9,520 bases of DNA from Phascolarctobacterium sp. (GCA_024405645.1 JAKSOJ010000033.1:1-9520), one strand, 5' to 3'. Positions 1-6,685 are shown, counted from the stretch's first letter. Made by a program: numbers and translations. Notes: generated by a model not told the origin, from the letters alone.

Positions 1-719
1 GCTTCCAGTTCAGCAGCATTAGCAAAGCCACAGCAATATTCCATGGTTTGAACTGCGTTAGGAGCATATGTCTTAATTGCTTCGAAATAGGAATCCCAGT
101 CGATATTGCCTTGACCTACAGGAAGATGAGCATCAGCAGTGCCATCGTTATCATGAACATGGCAACCAATCAACACCGGAGCAACTGCCTTAACAGTTTC
201 TGCCAAATCCCAGCCATTGCAATGTGCATGACCAGTATCGATTAAGAATTTAGCATCGGGAAATTCTGCAGGAAGCTTGATGAAATCTTCAAAAGTGAAG
301 AGAACATTATTCTTGCATGCGATGCCAACGTTTTCAATAGCAACGGTTACATCATAAACCTTTGCCAAGTCGATAATCTTATGGAAACGTTCAATAACCA
401 ACGCTTTAAGCTCTGCAATGTCACCATTGGTGGTTTCGTTAGAATGAACTACTACAAATTCAGCATTGCATTTTTTGGCATATTGGAAAGTTTGATCAAA
501 AATTTGCAGATAGTTTTCGTCTGCAGGATTTGCTAAATCAACTGCCACACAGGGTCCATGAATAGTTAAATCTCTATCGCCCCATGCGATAATCTCTTTA
601 TCCCAATAATAGTTTTTACCAAATTCATAGAAGTATTCAATACCATATTCTGGTTTTAAAGCGCGCATAGCGAACTTTTGGAAGCCAGGAAACAGTAAAT
701 CGCTTACTGCTATTCTCAT
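1..719 (-). CDS. Sugar phosphate isomerase/epimerase-like TIM-barrel protein (AP endonuclease 2 / xylose isomerase-like fold), 3' end cut by window
   Basis: The frame is open from an ATG at 719-717 to the left edge, giving 239 complete codons and no stop. It starts MRIAVSDLLF. Motifs match the AP_endonuc_2 (xylose isomerase-like TIM barrel) family: HGP at 54-56, VVHSNE at 90-95, IEN at 128-130, LIDTGHAHCNGWD at 159-171, CHVHDND at 186-192, HLPVGQGNIDW at 198-208 and MEY at 226-228. By family analogy E129, D161, H164, H187 or H189 and E227 would be metal ligands; this is inferred. Members isomerise or epimerise sugars and sugar acids, or act on inositol derivatives, in the cytoplasm. It is the last visible gene of the importer operon, one base after the ATPase stop. 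A GGAGGG site (725-730) lies inside the ATPase 3' end, so translation is probably coupled. It likely acts on the imported compound; the exact reaction cannot be read from the sequence. Family members are usually about 250-290 residues, so little is missing. Confidence 0.85.
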   Translation of the reverse strand, partial: MRIAVSDLLFPGFQKFAMRALKPEYGIEYFYEFGKNYYWDKEIIAWGDRDLTIHGPCVAVDLANPADENYLQIFDQTFQYAKKCNAEFVVVHSNETTNGDIAELKALVIERFHKIIDLAKVYDVTVAIENVGIACKNNVLFTFEDFIKLPAEFPDAKFLIDTGHAHCNGWDLAETVKAVAPVLIGCHVHDNDGTADAHLPVGQGNIDWDSYFEAIKTYAPNAVQTMEYCCGFANAAELE

Positions 720-720
720 G

Positions 721-1791
721 TTATCCCTCCAGATTCATACCTGTTTCTGCATCGAACAGGCATACTTTTGCCCAGTCGAAATCAAAGCCGGAGATATTTT
801 GCATATCTACATCTTGATTGCTGTCTTGAATATAGTATAACTCACCATTGGTCAAACGTAAACTTGCAGTTTTCAAGTTACCAGTATTTTCGAGGAATTC
901 GACTTCGCCAGAAACCATCGGATTTTCCTTTTTAGCGATGGAGCATTCTGGGCGCAGACCAAATTGTACTTCGCTCTTGCCAGCAACCAAAGCTGCTTTA
1001 TCAGCAGGCATTTCCAAAGTGTTCTTGCCAATGATCAATTTATTACCATTAACTTGAGCTTTAACAATGTTCATAGCAGGAGAACCAATGAAGTTTGCTA
1101 CGAAGGTGTTTGCAGGATGATGATAAATATTATGTGGAGTATCGATTTGTTGAATCTTACCAGCATTCATAACCGCAATACGAGTTGCAACAGTCATTGC
1201 TTCGATTTGGTCATGGGTTACATAAATCATGGTAGGTTTGAAAAGTTCATGAATCTTTACAAGCTCAGTTCTTGCTTGTTGGCGGAGCTTCGCATCCAGG
1301 TTGGAAAGAGGTTCGTCCAGCAGGAAGTACGGAGATTGTTTTACAAGTGCACGGCAGAGAGCAACACGTTGCTTTTGACCACCGGACAATTCATGAGTCT
1401 TTTTATTTTCATAGCCTTGCAGATGGAGGATTTCCAATGCTTGGTTAGTACGTTTAGCGATTTCGTCAGCAGGAAGCTTTTGAATTTGCAGACCAAAGGT
1501 AATATTGTCCCAAACGGAAAGATGCGGGAACAATGCGTAGCTTTGGAATACCATAGCGATATTTCTGTCGCCAGGAGACATATCATTTACTACTTTACCA
1601 TCCATATACAGCTCGCCGCGAGTAATTTCTTCGAAGCCAGCAATCATACGCAGAGTAGTAGTTTTACCGCAACCAGAAGGTCCTAAGAGAATAAGACGTT
1701 CGCCTTTTTTAATTTCTAAGTTTAAATCTTTTACGACCAAGTTAGAGCCGTAAGCTTTATCTACATGAGAGAATACGATGCTATTTTCCAT
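721..1791 (-). CDS. ugpC: CUT1-family ABC transporter ATP-binding protein, UgpC/MalK/MsmX type
   Basis: A 356-residue cytoplasmic ATPase that powers the importer encoded by the two upstream permease genes. All ABC elements are intact: Walker A GPSGCGKTT (37-45), Q-loop Q83, signature LSGGQ (135-139), Walker B FLLDEP (156-161), D-loop SNLD (163-166) and switch histidine H193. The roughly 120-residue C-terminal extension after about 233 fits the TOBE/OB regulatory region of MalK/UgpC proteins. The length is close to the usual 350-370. The ATG follows the stop of the previous permease by one base, with AAAGGA as a modest ribosome site inside that permease's last codons, so expression is probably coupled. 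UgpC, MsmX and MalK cannot be separated by sequence alone; the UgpC label rests on the UgpB-like binding protein in the same operon. In some Firmicutes this type of ATPase serves several importers. Confidence 0.93.
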   Translation of the reverse strand: MENSIVFSHVDKAYGSNLVVKDLNLEIKKGERLILLGPSGCGKTTTLRMIAGFEEITRGELYMDGKVVNDMSPGDRNIAMVFQSYALFPHLSVWDNITFGLQIQKLPADEIAKRTNQALEILHLQGYENKKTHELSGGQKQRVALCRALVKQSPYFLLDEPLSNLDAKLRQQARTELVKIHELFKPTMIYVTHDQIEAMTVATRIAVMNAGKIQQIDTPHNIYHHPANTFVANFIGSPAMNIVKAQVNGNKLIIGKNTLEMPADKAALVAGKSEVQFGLRPECSIAKKENPMVSGEVEFLENTGNLKTASLRLTNGELYYIQDSNQDVDMQNISGFDFDWAKVCLFDAETGMNLEG

Positions 1792-1792
1792 A

Positions 1793-2623
1793 TTATCCTT
1801 TCACCCCGGAATTCATAAAAGTATTGATAATAAATTTTTGGCAGAATATATACAGTACCAATGGAGGCAAGCTTGTTAAGGTTGCTACTGCCATTGCTAC
1901 GCCCCATTCACTACCACCTTCGGCAGAGATAAAGAGTTGCAGTGCCAAAGGAAGAGTTAAGTTTTCATCGCTTTGTAAAATAAGCAGGGGCCAGAAATAT
2001 TCGTTCCAGGAATTGATGAAGAACAAAATTGCATTTGCAAAGATTGCAGGTTTAATCAAAGGAATCATTACCTTCATCAATATTTGATGTGGCTTAGCAC
2101 CATCCAGTATTGCAGTTTCCAAAAGCGGTTTTGGAATACCACGCATTGTTTGACGCATGAGGTAGATGCCCATGCCATCTGCAAACGCAGGAATCATTAC
2201 ACCGTATGGACTATCCAATAAACCAATCTTACTCATGAACAAATAGTTGGGCATGATAAGCACGGTAATTGGAATAAAGAATGTCAAAAGCATGGAGTTG
2301 AAGATAGTTTCTTTATATTTGAAATCGTAATATACGAAACCAAATGCAGCCAAAATGGAAGTAATTGTCTTAGATATTGTAACACAAATAGCGATAAAGA
2401 AAGTATTCCAAGTATAGGTTAAGACAGGGAAATCACTCAATACGCTAGTATAGTTAGCAAATGTTGGAGGGAGTGGCAAAGGATTCAGTGTTGATTCGAA
2501 TACTTGGTCCAAATCCTTGAAGGATGTGGAAATCATAAAGATGATTGGCCAAATCATCAAGAAAATCGCAATCAACAGGAGCAGATGCCATACCCATTCT
2601 TCTTTCCAGCCCTTAGTTTTCAT
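1793..2623 (-). CDS. Carbohydrate ABC transporter permease, CUT1 family, UgpE/MalG-like
   Basis: A 276-residue inner-membrane permease with about six hydrophobic segments (first at roughly 11-32, last at roughly 247-266). The cytoplasmic EAA loop that docks on the ATPase is clear at 169-188: ETAILDGA followed by the MIPLIKP block. NSWNEYFWPL at 204-213 is typical of the MalG/UgpE half of CUT1 importers, and the length matches the usual 270-285. The ATG at 2623 lies inside the 3' end of the preceding permease gene (11-base overlap), with AAGGTG a few bases upstream. This points to translational coupling and equal production of the two permeases, which should pair as a heterodimer. The protein ends NSGVKG, a common ending for this family. 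The substrate cannot be inferred from the permease alone. Confidence 0.93.
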   Translation of the reverse strand: MKTKGWKEEWVWHLLLLIAIFLMIWPIIFMISTSFKDLDQVFESTLNPLPLPPTFANYTSVLSDFPVLTYTWNTFFIAICVTISKTITSILAAFGFVYYDFKYKETIFNSMLLTFFIPITVLIMPNYLFMSKIGLLDSPYGVMIPAFADGMGIYLMRQTMRGIPKPLLETAILDGAKPHQILMKVMIPLIKPAIFANAILFFINSWNEYFWPLLILQSDENLTLPLALQLFISAEGGSEWGVAMAVATLTSLPPLVLYIFCQKFIINTFMNSGVKG

Positions 2624-3491
2624 AGTACACCTTCTTATCCAGGAATTTATGCTTCAAGAAGAGGAAAATTAAGAATACAATCATAGTAACAAAAGCATAA
2701 GCTGCTGATGTACCGGTCTTGAAGAATGTGAAAGCATATTGATAGATAATGTAAACCAGGTTAGTAGAACCTTGGTCAGGACCACCTTGGGTAAGCATAT
2801 TAACAGGAGTCAATACATATTGCAAACCAAAAACGATGGTAATAGTAAACACATAGATAGCAGTGGAGCTAGTCATAGGAAGAATAATTTTCTTGAAAAT
2901 TACCCAGTTGGAAGCATTTTCCAATTTTGCAGCTTCAATCATTTCCTTAGGTACGGAAACCATTGCAGCCAACATTACGATTAAGTTATAACCAAAGGTT
3001 TTCCAACCGATGATAGTGGTAATCGCGAAAATTACTAAGTAATTTTCTTTGAACCAACGTGGAGACTCTATGCTAAACCAGCCTAGGATGATGGAAATAG
3101 GACCAGCCAAGGGGTTGAATATCCAAAGGAATAAAATACTTGCTACTGCAAGAGATACGGTTGCCGGCAAGAACAATGTTGCTCTGTAGAACGTATTTCC
3201 CTTTGTAACCAAATGGCCCAAAATAAACGAATAGAGATAAGGCATGATAAAGTTATAGATTAAAAGGAATAATACGAATAATACCGTGTTAACAATAATT
3301 TTAATGAGTTCTGCAGAAGCAAACAGCTCAGAAAAGTTATCCAAGCCTACAAATTTCATATTGGGACTAACCATGTTCCAAGAGAAGAAACTTAAATACA
3401 TGTTTTGGAATAATGGCCAATAGTAGAACGCGAGAAAGATAATCGCAGCAGGCAGGAGGTACAGTATAGCTTCCTTGGTATTTTTACTCAT
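2613..3491 (-). CDS. Carbohydrate ABC transporter permease, CUT1 family, UgpA/MalF-like
   Basis: A 292-residue inner-membrane permease with six or so hydrophobic segments. The start is placed at ATG 3491-3489 (MSKNTKEAILYLLPAA). AAGGTG stands five bases upstream, and the residues run straight into the first membrane helix, as usual for UgpA/LacF-type permeases. A longer in-frame GTG start at 3530 would add 13 residues but lies in the stem of the intercistronic hairpin, so it is unlikely. The EAA loop is at about 186-205 (EAAKLENASNW then the IILP block); the usual Asp-Gly of the DGA core is replaced by Glu-Asn. TPVNMLTQGGP (about 228-238) is typical of the family's late periplasmic loop. It should pair with the permease encoded immediately downstream, whose gene overlaps this one by 11 bases. 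Confidence 0.92.
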   Translation of the reverse strand: MSKNTKEAILYLLPAAIIFLAFYYWPLFQNMYLSFFSWNMVSPNMKFVGLDNFSELFASAELIKIIVNTVLFVLFLLIYNFIMPYLYSFILGHLVTKGNTFYRATLFLPATVSLAVASILFLWIFNPLAGPISIILGWFSIESPRWFKENYLVIFAITTIIGWKTFGYNLIVMLAAMVSVPKEMIEAAKLENASNWVIFKKIILPMTSSTAIYVFTITIVFGLQYVLTPVNMLTQGGPDQGSTNLVYIIYQYAFTFFKTGTSAAYAFVTMIVFLIFLFLKHKFLDKKVYYEN

Positions 3492-3496
3492 TATTG

Positions 3497-3502
3497 CACC
3501 TT
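3497..3502 (-). promoter_or_regulatory. Ribosome binding site deciding the start of the first permease
   Basis: On the minus strand AAGGTG lies five bases before ATG 3491-3489. The alternative upstream GTG (3530) is part of a base-paired stem and its upstream side is hairpin sequence, so the ATG is preferred. Confidence 0.6.
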
Positions 3503-3519
3503 CTTTCAAATATTGAACG

Positions 3520-3570
3520 AACTCCCCCACTTTTAAACAGACATATTGCGTCTGAAAAAGCGGGAGAGTT
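3520..3570 (-). promoter_or_regulatory. Long intercistronic hairpin between binding-protein and permease genes
   Basis: In the minus-strand RNA the arm AACUCUCCCGCUUUU pairs with AAAAGUGGGGGAGUU through 15 consecutive pairs (two G-U). After a small internal loop (U against UUU), CAGAC pairs with GUCUG around the loop GCAAUAU, about 20 pairs in all. It begins 35 bases after the binding-protein stop and ends 28 bases before the permease ATG. No run of U follows it, so it is not a standard intrinsic terminator. In other importer operons such structures protect the upstream message from 3' decay or cause partial termination, so more binding protein than permease is made. That role is inferred here. 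Confidence 0.75.
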
Positions 3571-3605
3571 TTAAGTTCATGAATTAATGATTAACTTGGG
3601 TTATA

Positions 3606-4913
3606 TTATTTTAAGAGTTTGTCGATCTTTTCAGCAGTTTGATGGAGAGCATCTTTTGCACTCATCTTGCCGGAGAGGATGATGTCGCGAACGTCGATCA
3701 AGAGTTGTTCAGCTTGGAGGCCGTTAGCACCAGGGAAGGAAGCCCATTTGGTTACTTTAGGCATCATGCCAAGAGCCATTTGGATGTTCTTGTTTTCGTC
3801 AACGATTTTCTTGAAGCCTTTCGGATCATCAGCAACACCTTTGCGAGGCGGCAGGTAACCAGTACCGGTAGACCATTTAGCCAAAGCTTCAGGAGATTCG
3901 ATGTATTCGATGAATTTGGTAGCTGCTTTTTGTTTAGCTGCGTCTTTGGAGAATACCATCAAGAAGTTACCGCCTGCGGGAACTTGTACAGGTTTGCTGC
4001 CAAATGCAGGGAATTCAGCTGCTTTAACGTTGAATTTAGCGGATTTTTCGAAGTTAGCACGTTTGCCGATAGTGGTGCAAACCATACCGAGTTTGCCGGA
4101 CAGGTAAGCTTGGAAGCCTTCTTCGTTGGTAGCATGGAGACCATGACCAGCTTTAACCATATCAGCTAAGAGTTGGTAAGCTTCTGCAGCTTCCGGAGTA
4201 TCGAAACCAGAAACAACTTTGCCGTCAACTTTTTTCAGCATTTTAGCGCCGTTGGATTCGAGCAAGCCTTGTTGAGCCCAGTTATCAGCATATTCTTGCA
4301 TGAAGAAGCCCATGTTACCGGTTTTAGCTTTGATAGCTGCGGAGTATTCGGATACTTCTTTCCAGGTCTTAGGCGGTTTGTTAGGATCTAAACCAGCTTT
4401 GGTGAAGATTTCAGGGTTGTAGTATAATACGGGAACGGATACGGAATAAGGAAGACCAACTTGTTTGCCATCTTCGGTTTGAGCAAGGTTCAATACGTTA
4501 GGCAGGAAGTTGTCTTTCATGAAGTTAGCATTGCCAGCAGCTTTGAATGCTTCGTTCAAGTCAACATATTTGAAGTTGTCTGCTGCATAGTTCAGGAAGG
4601 AGTAACCCATTTGTACTACGTCAGGGTTCTTGCCAGAAGCCATAGCAGCTTGTAAGTTTTGGGTTAAGCCTTTGTACATATCGGGGTTGTATTTAGCAAT
4701 AACTTCGATGTCAGGGTTCTTTTTGTTGAAGTCTGCTACTAATTCTTTAACGGTTGCGCCGCCGAAGCTTTCAGCTGCTACGTGCCAGTATTCGATTTGA
4801 ACCTTTTTGCCGTCAGCTTTTGCTGCTTTTTTATCGCCACCGCCGCAGCCAGCAATTACGCCTGCAGCTAACATAGAAACAACTGCTAATGCTAAAGCTT
4901 TTTTGAATTTCAT
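3606..4913 (-). CDS. ABC transporter substrate-binding lipoprotein, UgpB-like (CUT1 family 1 solute-binding protein)
   Basis: A 435-residue extracytoplasmic binding protein. It starts at ATG 4913-4911, with GGAGG eight bases upstream; a TTG five codons earlier lies on the ribosome site and is rejected. Residues 1-22 are a lipoprotein signal (KFKK, then a hydrophobic stretch) with lipobox I-A-G-C at 20-23, so the mature protein should carry a lipid on C23. A Gly/Lys/Ala linker follows to about 36. The body resembles UgpB and related family 1 binding proteins: IEYWH near 40, PVLYYNPEIF (161-170) followed by AGLDP and PPKTW, and TGYLP (351-355). UgpB proteins bind sn-glycerol-3-phosphate and glycerophosphodiesters, but many relatives bind sugars. 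I cannot assign the ligand residues confidently, so the substrate is open. It is the first gene of the operon, directly behind the divergent control region, and is set apart from the membrane genes by a hairpin. Confidence 0.92.
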   Translation of the reverse strand: MKFKKALALAVVSMLAAGVIAGCGGGDKKAAKADGKKVQIEYWHVAAESFGGATVKELVADFNKKNPDIEVIAKYNPDMYKGLTQNLQAAMASGKNPDVVQMGYSFLNYAADNFKYVDLNEAFKAAGNANFMKDNFLPNVLNLAQTEDGKQVGLPYSVSVPVLYYNPEIFTKAGLDPNKPPKTWKEVSEYSAAIKAKTGNMGFFMQEYADNWAQQGLLESNGAKMLKKVDGKVVSGFDTPEAAEAYQLLADMVKAGHGLHATNEEGFQAYLSGKLGMVCTTIGKRANFEKSAKFNVKAAEFPAFGSKPVQVPAGGNFLMVFSKDAAKQKAATKFIEYIESPEALAKWSTGTGYLPPRKGVADDPKGFKKIVDENKNIQMALGMMPKVTKWASFPGANGLQAEQLLIDVRDIILSGKMSAKDALHQTAEKIDKLLK

Positions 4914-4921
4914 ATTACGTA

Positions 4922-4926
4922 CCTCC
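4922..4926 (-). promoter_or_regulatory. Strong ribosome binding site of the binding-protein gene
   Basis: GGAGG on the minus strand, eight bases before ATG 4913-4911. It fixes the start there. The in-frame TTG at 4928 overlaps this site and would leave no Shine-Dalgarno sequence of its own. Confidence 0.8.
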
Positions 4927-4977
4927 AAATTTCCTTAATCTCAGAGAAATATAGCCGTGCAATTCAGCTAACTCTAG

Positions 4978-5005
4978 TTTAAAGGATAAATAATACACTA
5001 GTCAA
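4978..5005 (-). promoter_or_regulatory. Candidate promoter of the importer operon (proximal)
   Basis: On the minus strand TTGACT (5005-5000) is followed after 16 bases by TTTAAA (4983-4978). The -35 is five of six to consensus and the -10 four of six. Transcription would start near 4971, giving a leader of about 58 bases before the binding-protein ATG. Confidence 0.45.
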
Positions 5006-5022
5006 GTAAAAAATAGATAAAA

Positions 5023-5050
5023 ATTGTACACTTTATATTATTTTTGTATA
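5023..5050 (-). promoter_or_regulatory. Alternative distal promoter of the importer operon
   Basis: On the minus strand TATACA (5050-5045), 16 bases, then TACAAT (5028-5023). The -10 is five of six and the -35 four of six. If used, the TGTAA/TTACA half-site cluster at 5054-5078 would sit directly upstream of its -35, where an activator commonly binds. The leader would be roughly 100 bases. Confidence 0.3.
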
Positions 5051-5053
5051 TCT

Positions 5054-5078
5054 TGTAAGAATTTTTACATTATGTAAA
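5054..5078. promoter_or_regulatory. Candidate operator: three TGTAA/TTACA half-sites
   Basis: TGTAA (5054-5058), six bases, TTACA (5065-5069), then TGTAA again (5073-5077). The right-hand part forms a perfect 15-base inverted repeat, TTTACAT-T-ATGTAAA (5064-5078). The left pair has the 5-6-5 spacing seen in Crp-type sites. Such dyads are typical protein-binding sites; the regulator is unknown. Confidence 0.45.
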
Positions 5079-5092
5079 GTATACTAAAAACG

Positions 5093-5115
5093 CCCTACAG
5101 GGACATTTTGTGTCC
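5093..5115. promoter_or_regulatory. Overlapping inverted repeats in a GC-richer island
   Basis: CCCT-AC-AGGG (5093-5102) overlaps GGACA-TTTTG-TGTCC (5101-5115), two perfect short dyads inside otherwise very AT-rich DNA. This could be an operator shared by the divergent genes. No U tract follows on either strand, so a terminator is unlikely. Confidence 0.35.
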
Positions 5116-5183
5116 AAATTATGAGTGAAACATATTCCTTTTTTCAATAAAAAACTACTAAATTATTAATTAGACTTATTTAA

Positions 5184-5202
5184 TTAATTTGATATAAATT
5201 AA
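5184..5202. promoter_or_regulatory. Perfect 7-base-arm inverted repeat upstream of the symporter promoter
   Basis: TTAATTT-GATAT-AAATTAA, centred about 30 bases upstream of the proposed -35 of the plus-strand transporter gene. It could be a regulator site, but the composition is so AT-rich that chance is a real alternative. Confidence 0.3.
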
Positions 5203-5218
5203 ACAAAAGCAATAATTT

Positions 5219-5247
5219 TTGCTAAATATAAAGTTTTAATGTAGAAT
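5219..5247 (+). promoter_or_regulatory. Candidate promoter of the sodium symporter gene
   Basis: TTGCTA (5219-5224), 17 bases, then TAGAAT (5242-5247), four and five of six to consensus. Transcription would begin near 5254, with a leader of about 25 bases. AGGAG at 5268-5272 then lies six bases before the ATG. Confidence 0.5.
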
Positions 5248-5278
5248 ATTGATAAAATAATTTCAACAGGAGAATAAT

Positions 5279-6649
5279 ATGGAAAGAGATAAATTACAAT
5301 CTCGACTGGGATTTATTATGTTAAGCGCAGCCTCGGCAATTGGTATTGGCAATGTTTGGAAGTTCCCCTATGTTGTCGGCCAAAGCGGAGGAGGCTATTT
5401 TGTACTCATCTATTTAATCTTCTTGCTAATTTTGGGTATTCCAATGTTGACAATGGAATTCTCAGTTGGTCGAGGAAGTCAAAAGAGCCCTATGGAGAGC
5501 TTTAGAGTTTTGGAGCCTTCTGGCACAAATTGGCATATCCACGGATATGTTTGCTTGGCCGCAAACTATTTATTGATGATGTTCTACACAACGGTTGCTG
5601 GTTGGATGCTCAAATATTTCTATATCACTTCCATTGGCGAAATGTCTGGATTGACAGCGGATCAAATCAACAAAATCTTTGGTCATACAATTGGAGATAC
5701 TTCAGGCCAACTCTTTTGGATGGCTATTACAGTTATACTAGGAATTGCAGCCTGCTACGGAGGTGTGCAACAAAGCTTAGAAAAAGTTACTAAGTATATG
5801 ATGACGGCTCTATTAATAATCATGCTTGTACTTGCAGGTTATAGTATTTCCAGTACCGGTGCTAAAGAAGGTTTAGATTTCTTTTTAACACCAAACCTAG
5901 AACGACTCAGACAAGTTGGTATTTTAAAAGTAATCGTTATGGCTATGAATCAGGCATTCTTTACTTTGAGTATTGGTATTGGTTCAATGGCTATTTTCGG
6001 TAGTTATATAGGTAAAGAACATAGTCTTTTAGGAGAGGCAATTCAAGTCTCCGTTTTAGATACCTTTGTAGCGATGACTAGTGGTTTGGTAATTTTCCCA
6101 CTCTGCTATACATATAATGTAAATGTATCTGCAGGCCCTAGTTTGATATTCTTAGCTCTACCAAATGTTTTCTCACATATGCCTATCGGTCATATTTGGG
6201 GCGGACTATTCTTCCTCTTCCTATCCTTTGCAGCACTTTCAACTGTATTCGCAGTATTTGAAAATATCGTCTCCATGGTAATGGAAATGTTTAATTGTTC
6301 ACGTAAGAATTCCTGTTTAATCAACCTTGTTGGTTTATTAGTCCTTGGAGCTCCCTGTGCACTTGGCTTTAGTGTATGGGCGTGGCCTTGGCTCAAGGTT
6401 TTTGGTGGAACAATTCTCGACCTAGAAGATTTTCTCGTAAGCAATCTCTTACTTCCATGTGGTGCTCTTGTTTATCTGCTTTTCTGTGTGAAAGATTCTG
6501 GTTGGGGATGGAATAATTATTATGCAGAAGTCAATGCTGGTGATGGTGCTAAAGTTAAGCCTTGGATGCGTAATTATTTTACTTATGTTCTTCCCATCAT
6601 TATCCTTTTCATCATGATTTATGGAATCTGGGAAAAATTCTTTTTATAA
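5279..6649 (+). CDS. Sodium-dependent amino-acid-type symporter, NSS/SNF family (LeuT fold)
   Basis: A 456-residue membrane transporter that should use the sodium gradient to import an amino acid or related amine. The TM1 signature AIGIGNVWKFPY (20-31) followed by GQSGGGYF is diagnostic. NQAFFTLSIGIGS (224-236) matches the TM6 substrate/sodium region, and AALST (318-322) the TM8 sodium-2 site. By alignment to LeuT from memory, N25 corresponds to N27, T229 to T254, and S321/T322 to T354/S355. The outer gate pair R30-D404 appears as K28-D384 (from LEDF). Lysine here is also found in the YhdH/YocR-like subgroup. About 11 membrane segments are visible, the last at about 433-452, as in many bacterial members that lack helix 12. 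AGGAG lies six bases before the ATG. It is a single-gene unit with its own promoter and terminator. The substrate cannot be read from the sequence. Confidence 0.95.
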   Translation: MERDKLQSRLGFIMLSAASAIGIGNVWKFPYVVGQSGGGYFVLIYLIFLLILGIPMLTMEFSVGRGSQKSPMESFRVLEPSGTNWHIHGYVCLAANYLLMMFYTTVAGWMLKYFYITSIGEMSGLTADQINKIFGHTIGDTSGQLFWMAITVILGIAACYGGVQQSLEKVTKYMMTALLIIMLVLAGYSISSTGAKEGLDFFLTPNLERLRQVGILKVIVMAMNQAFFTLSIGIGSMAIFGSYIGKEHSLLGEAIQVSVLDTFVAMTSGLVIFPLCYTYNVNVSAGPSLIFLALPNVFSHMPIGHIWGGLFFLFLSFAALSTVFAVFENIVSMVMEMFNCSRKNSCLINLVGLLVLGAPCALGFSVWAWPWLKVFGGTILDLEDFLVSNLLLPCGALVYLLFCVKDSGWGWNNYYAEVNAGDGAKVKPWMRNYFTYVLPIIILFIMIYGIWEKFFL

Positions 6650-6652
6650 AAC

Positions 6653-6685
6653 AAAAACTCGACTGAAAATCAGTCGAGTTTTTTT
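6653..6685. terminator. Bidirectional intrinsic terminator between convergent genes
   Basis: A ten-pair perfect stem, ACTCGACTGA / TCAGTCGAGT, with an AAA loop. Six T follow on the plus strand and a run of A precedes it, giving U tracts in both directions. It lies four bases after the symporter stop and 13 bases beyond the stop of the second WYL gene, so it serves both transcripts. Confidence 0.93.

Larger units (their letters stand above)
4914..5278. other. AT-rich divergent intergenic control region
   Basis: A 365-base stretch with no convincing gene, between the importer operon (minus) and the sodium symporter (plus). It is strongly AT-rich except for a small GC-richer island near 5091-5115. 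It carries candidate promoters facing both ways and several inverted repeats, listed separately. I see no riboswitch, tRNA or small open frame with a ribosome site. Confidence 0.85.

Noticed and set aside
48..245. 65-codon plus-strand open frame at the left edge
   Set aside because: Antisense to the isomerase-like gene, which keeps its family motifs throughout this stretch.
964..1686. 240-codon plus-strand open frame
   Set aside because: It is antisense to the ATPase gene, which has every ABC motif. The frame lacks a ribosome site and resembles no family.
3492..3530. Longer GTG start for the first permease
   Set aside because: The codons lie partly in the hairpin stem and have no ribosome site, whereas the ATG at 3491 has one and starts at the usual place relative to the first membrane helix.
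3639..4169. 176-codon plus-strand open frame
   Set aside because: Antisense shadow of the binding-protein gene, whose low stop density on the other strand follows from its codon use.
4914..4928. TTG start five codons upstream for the binding protein
   Set aside because: It overlaps the GGAGG that serves the downstream ATG and would make an atypical lipoprotein signal start.
4929..5278. Possible riboswitch, small RNA or CRISPR-like repeats in the long intergenic region
   Set aside because: No regularly spaced repeats, no terminator-bearing leader and no recognisable riboswitch core; only short dyads and promoter-like elements are visible.
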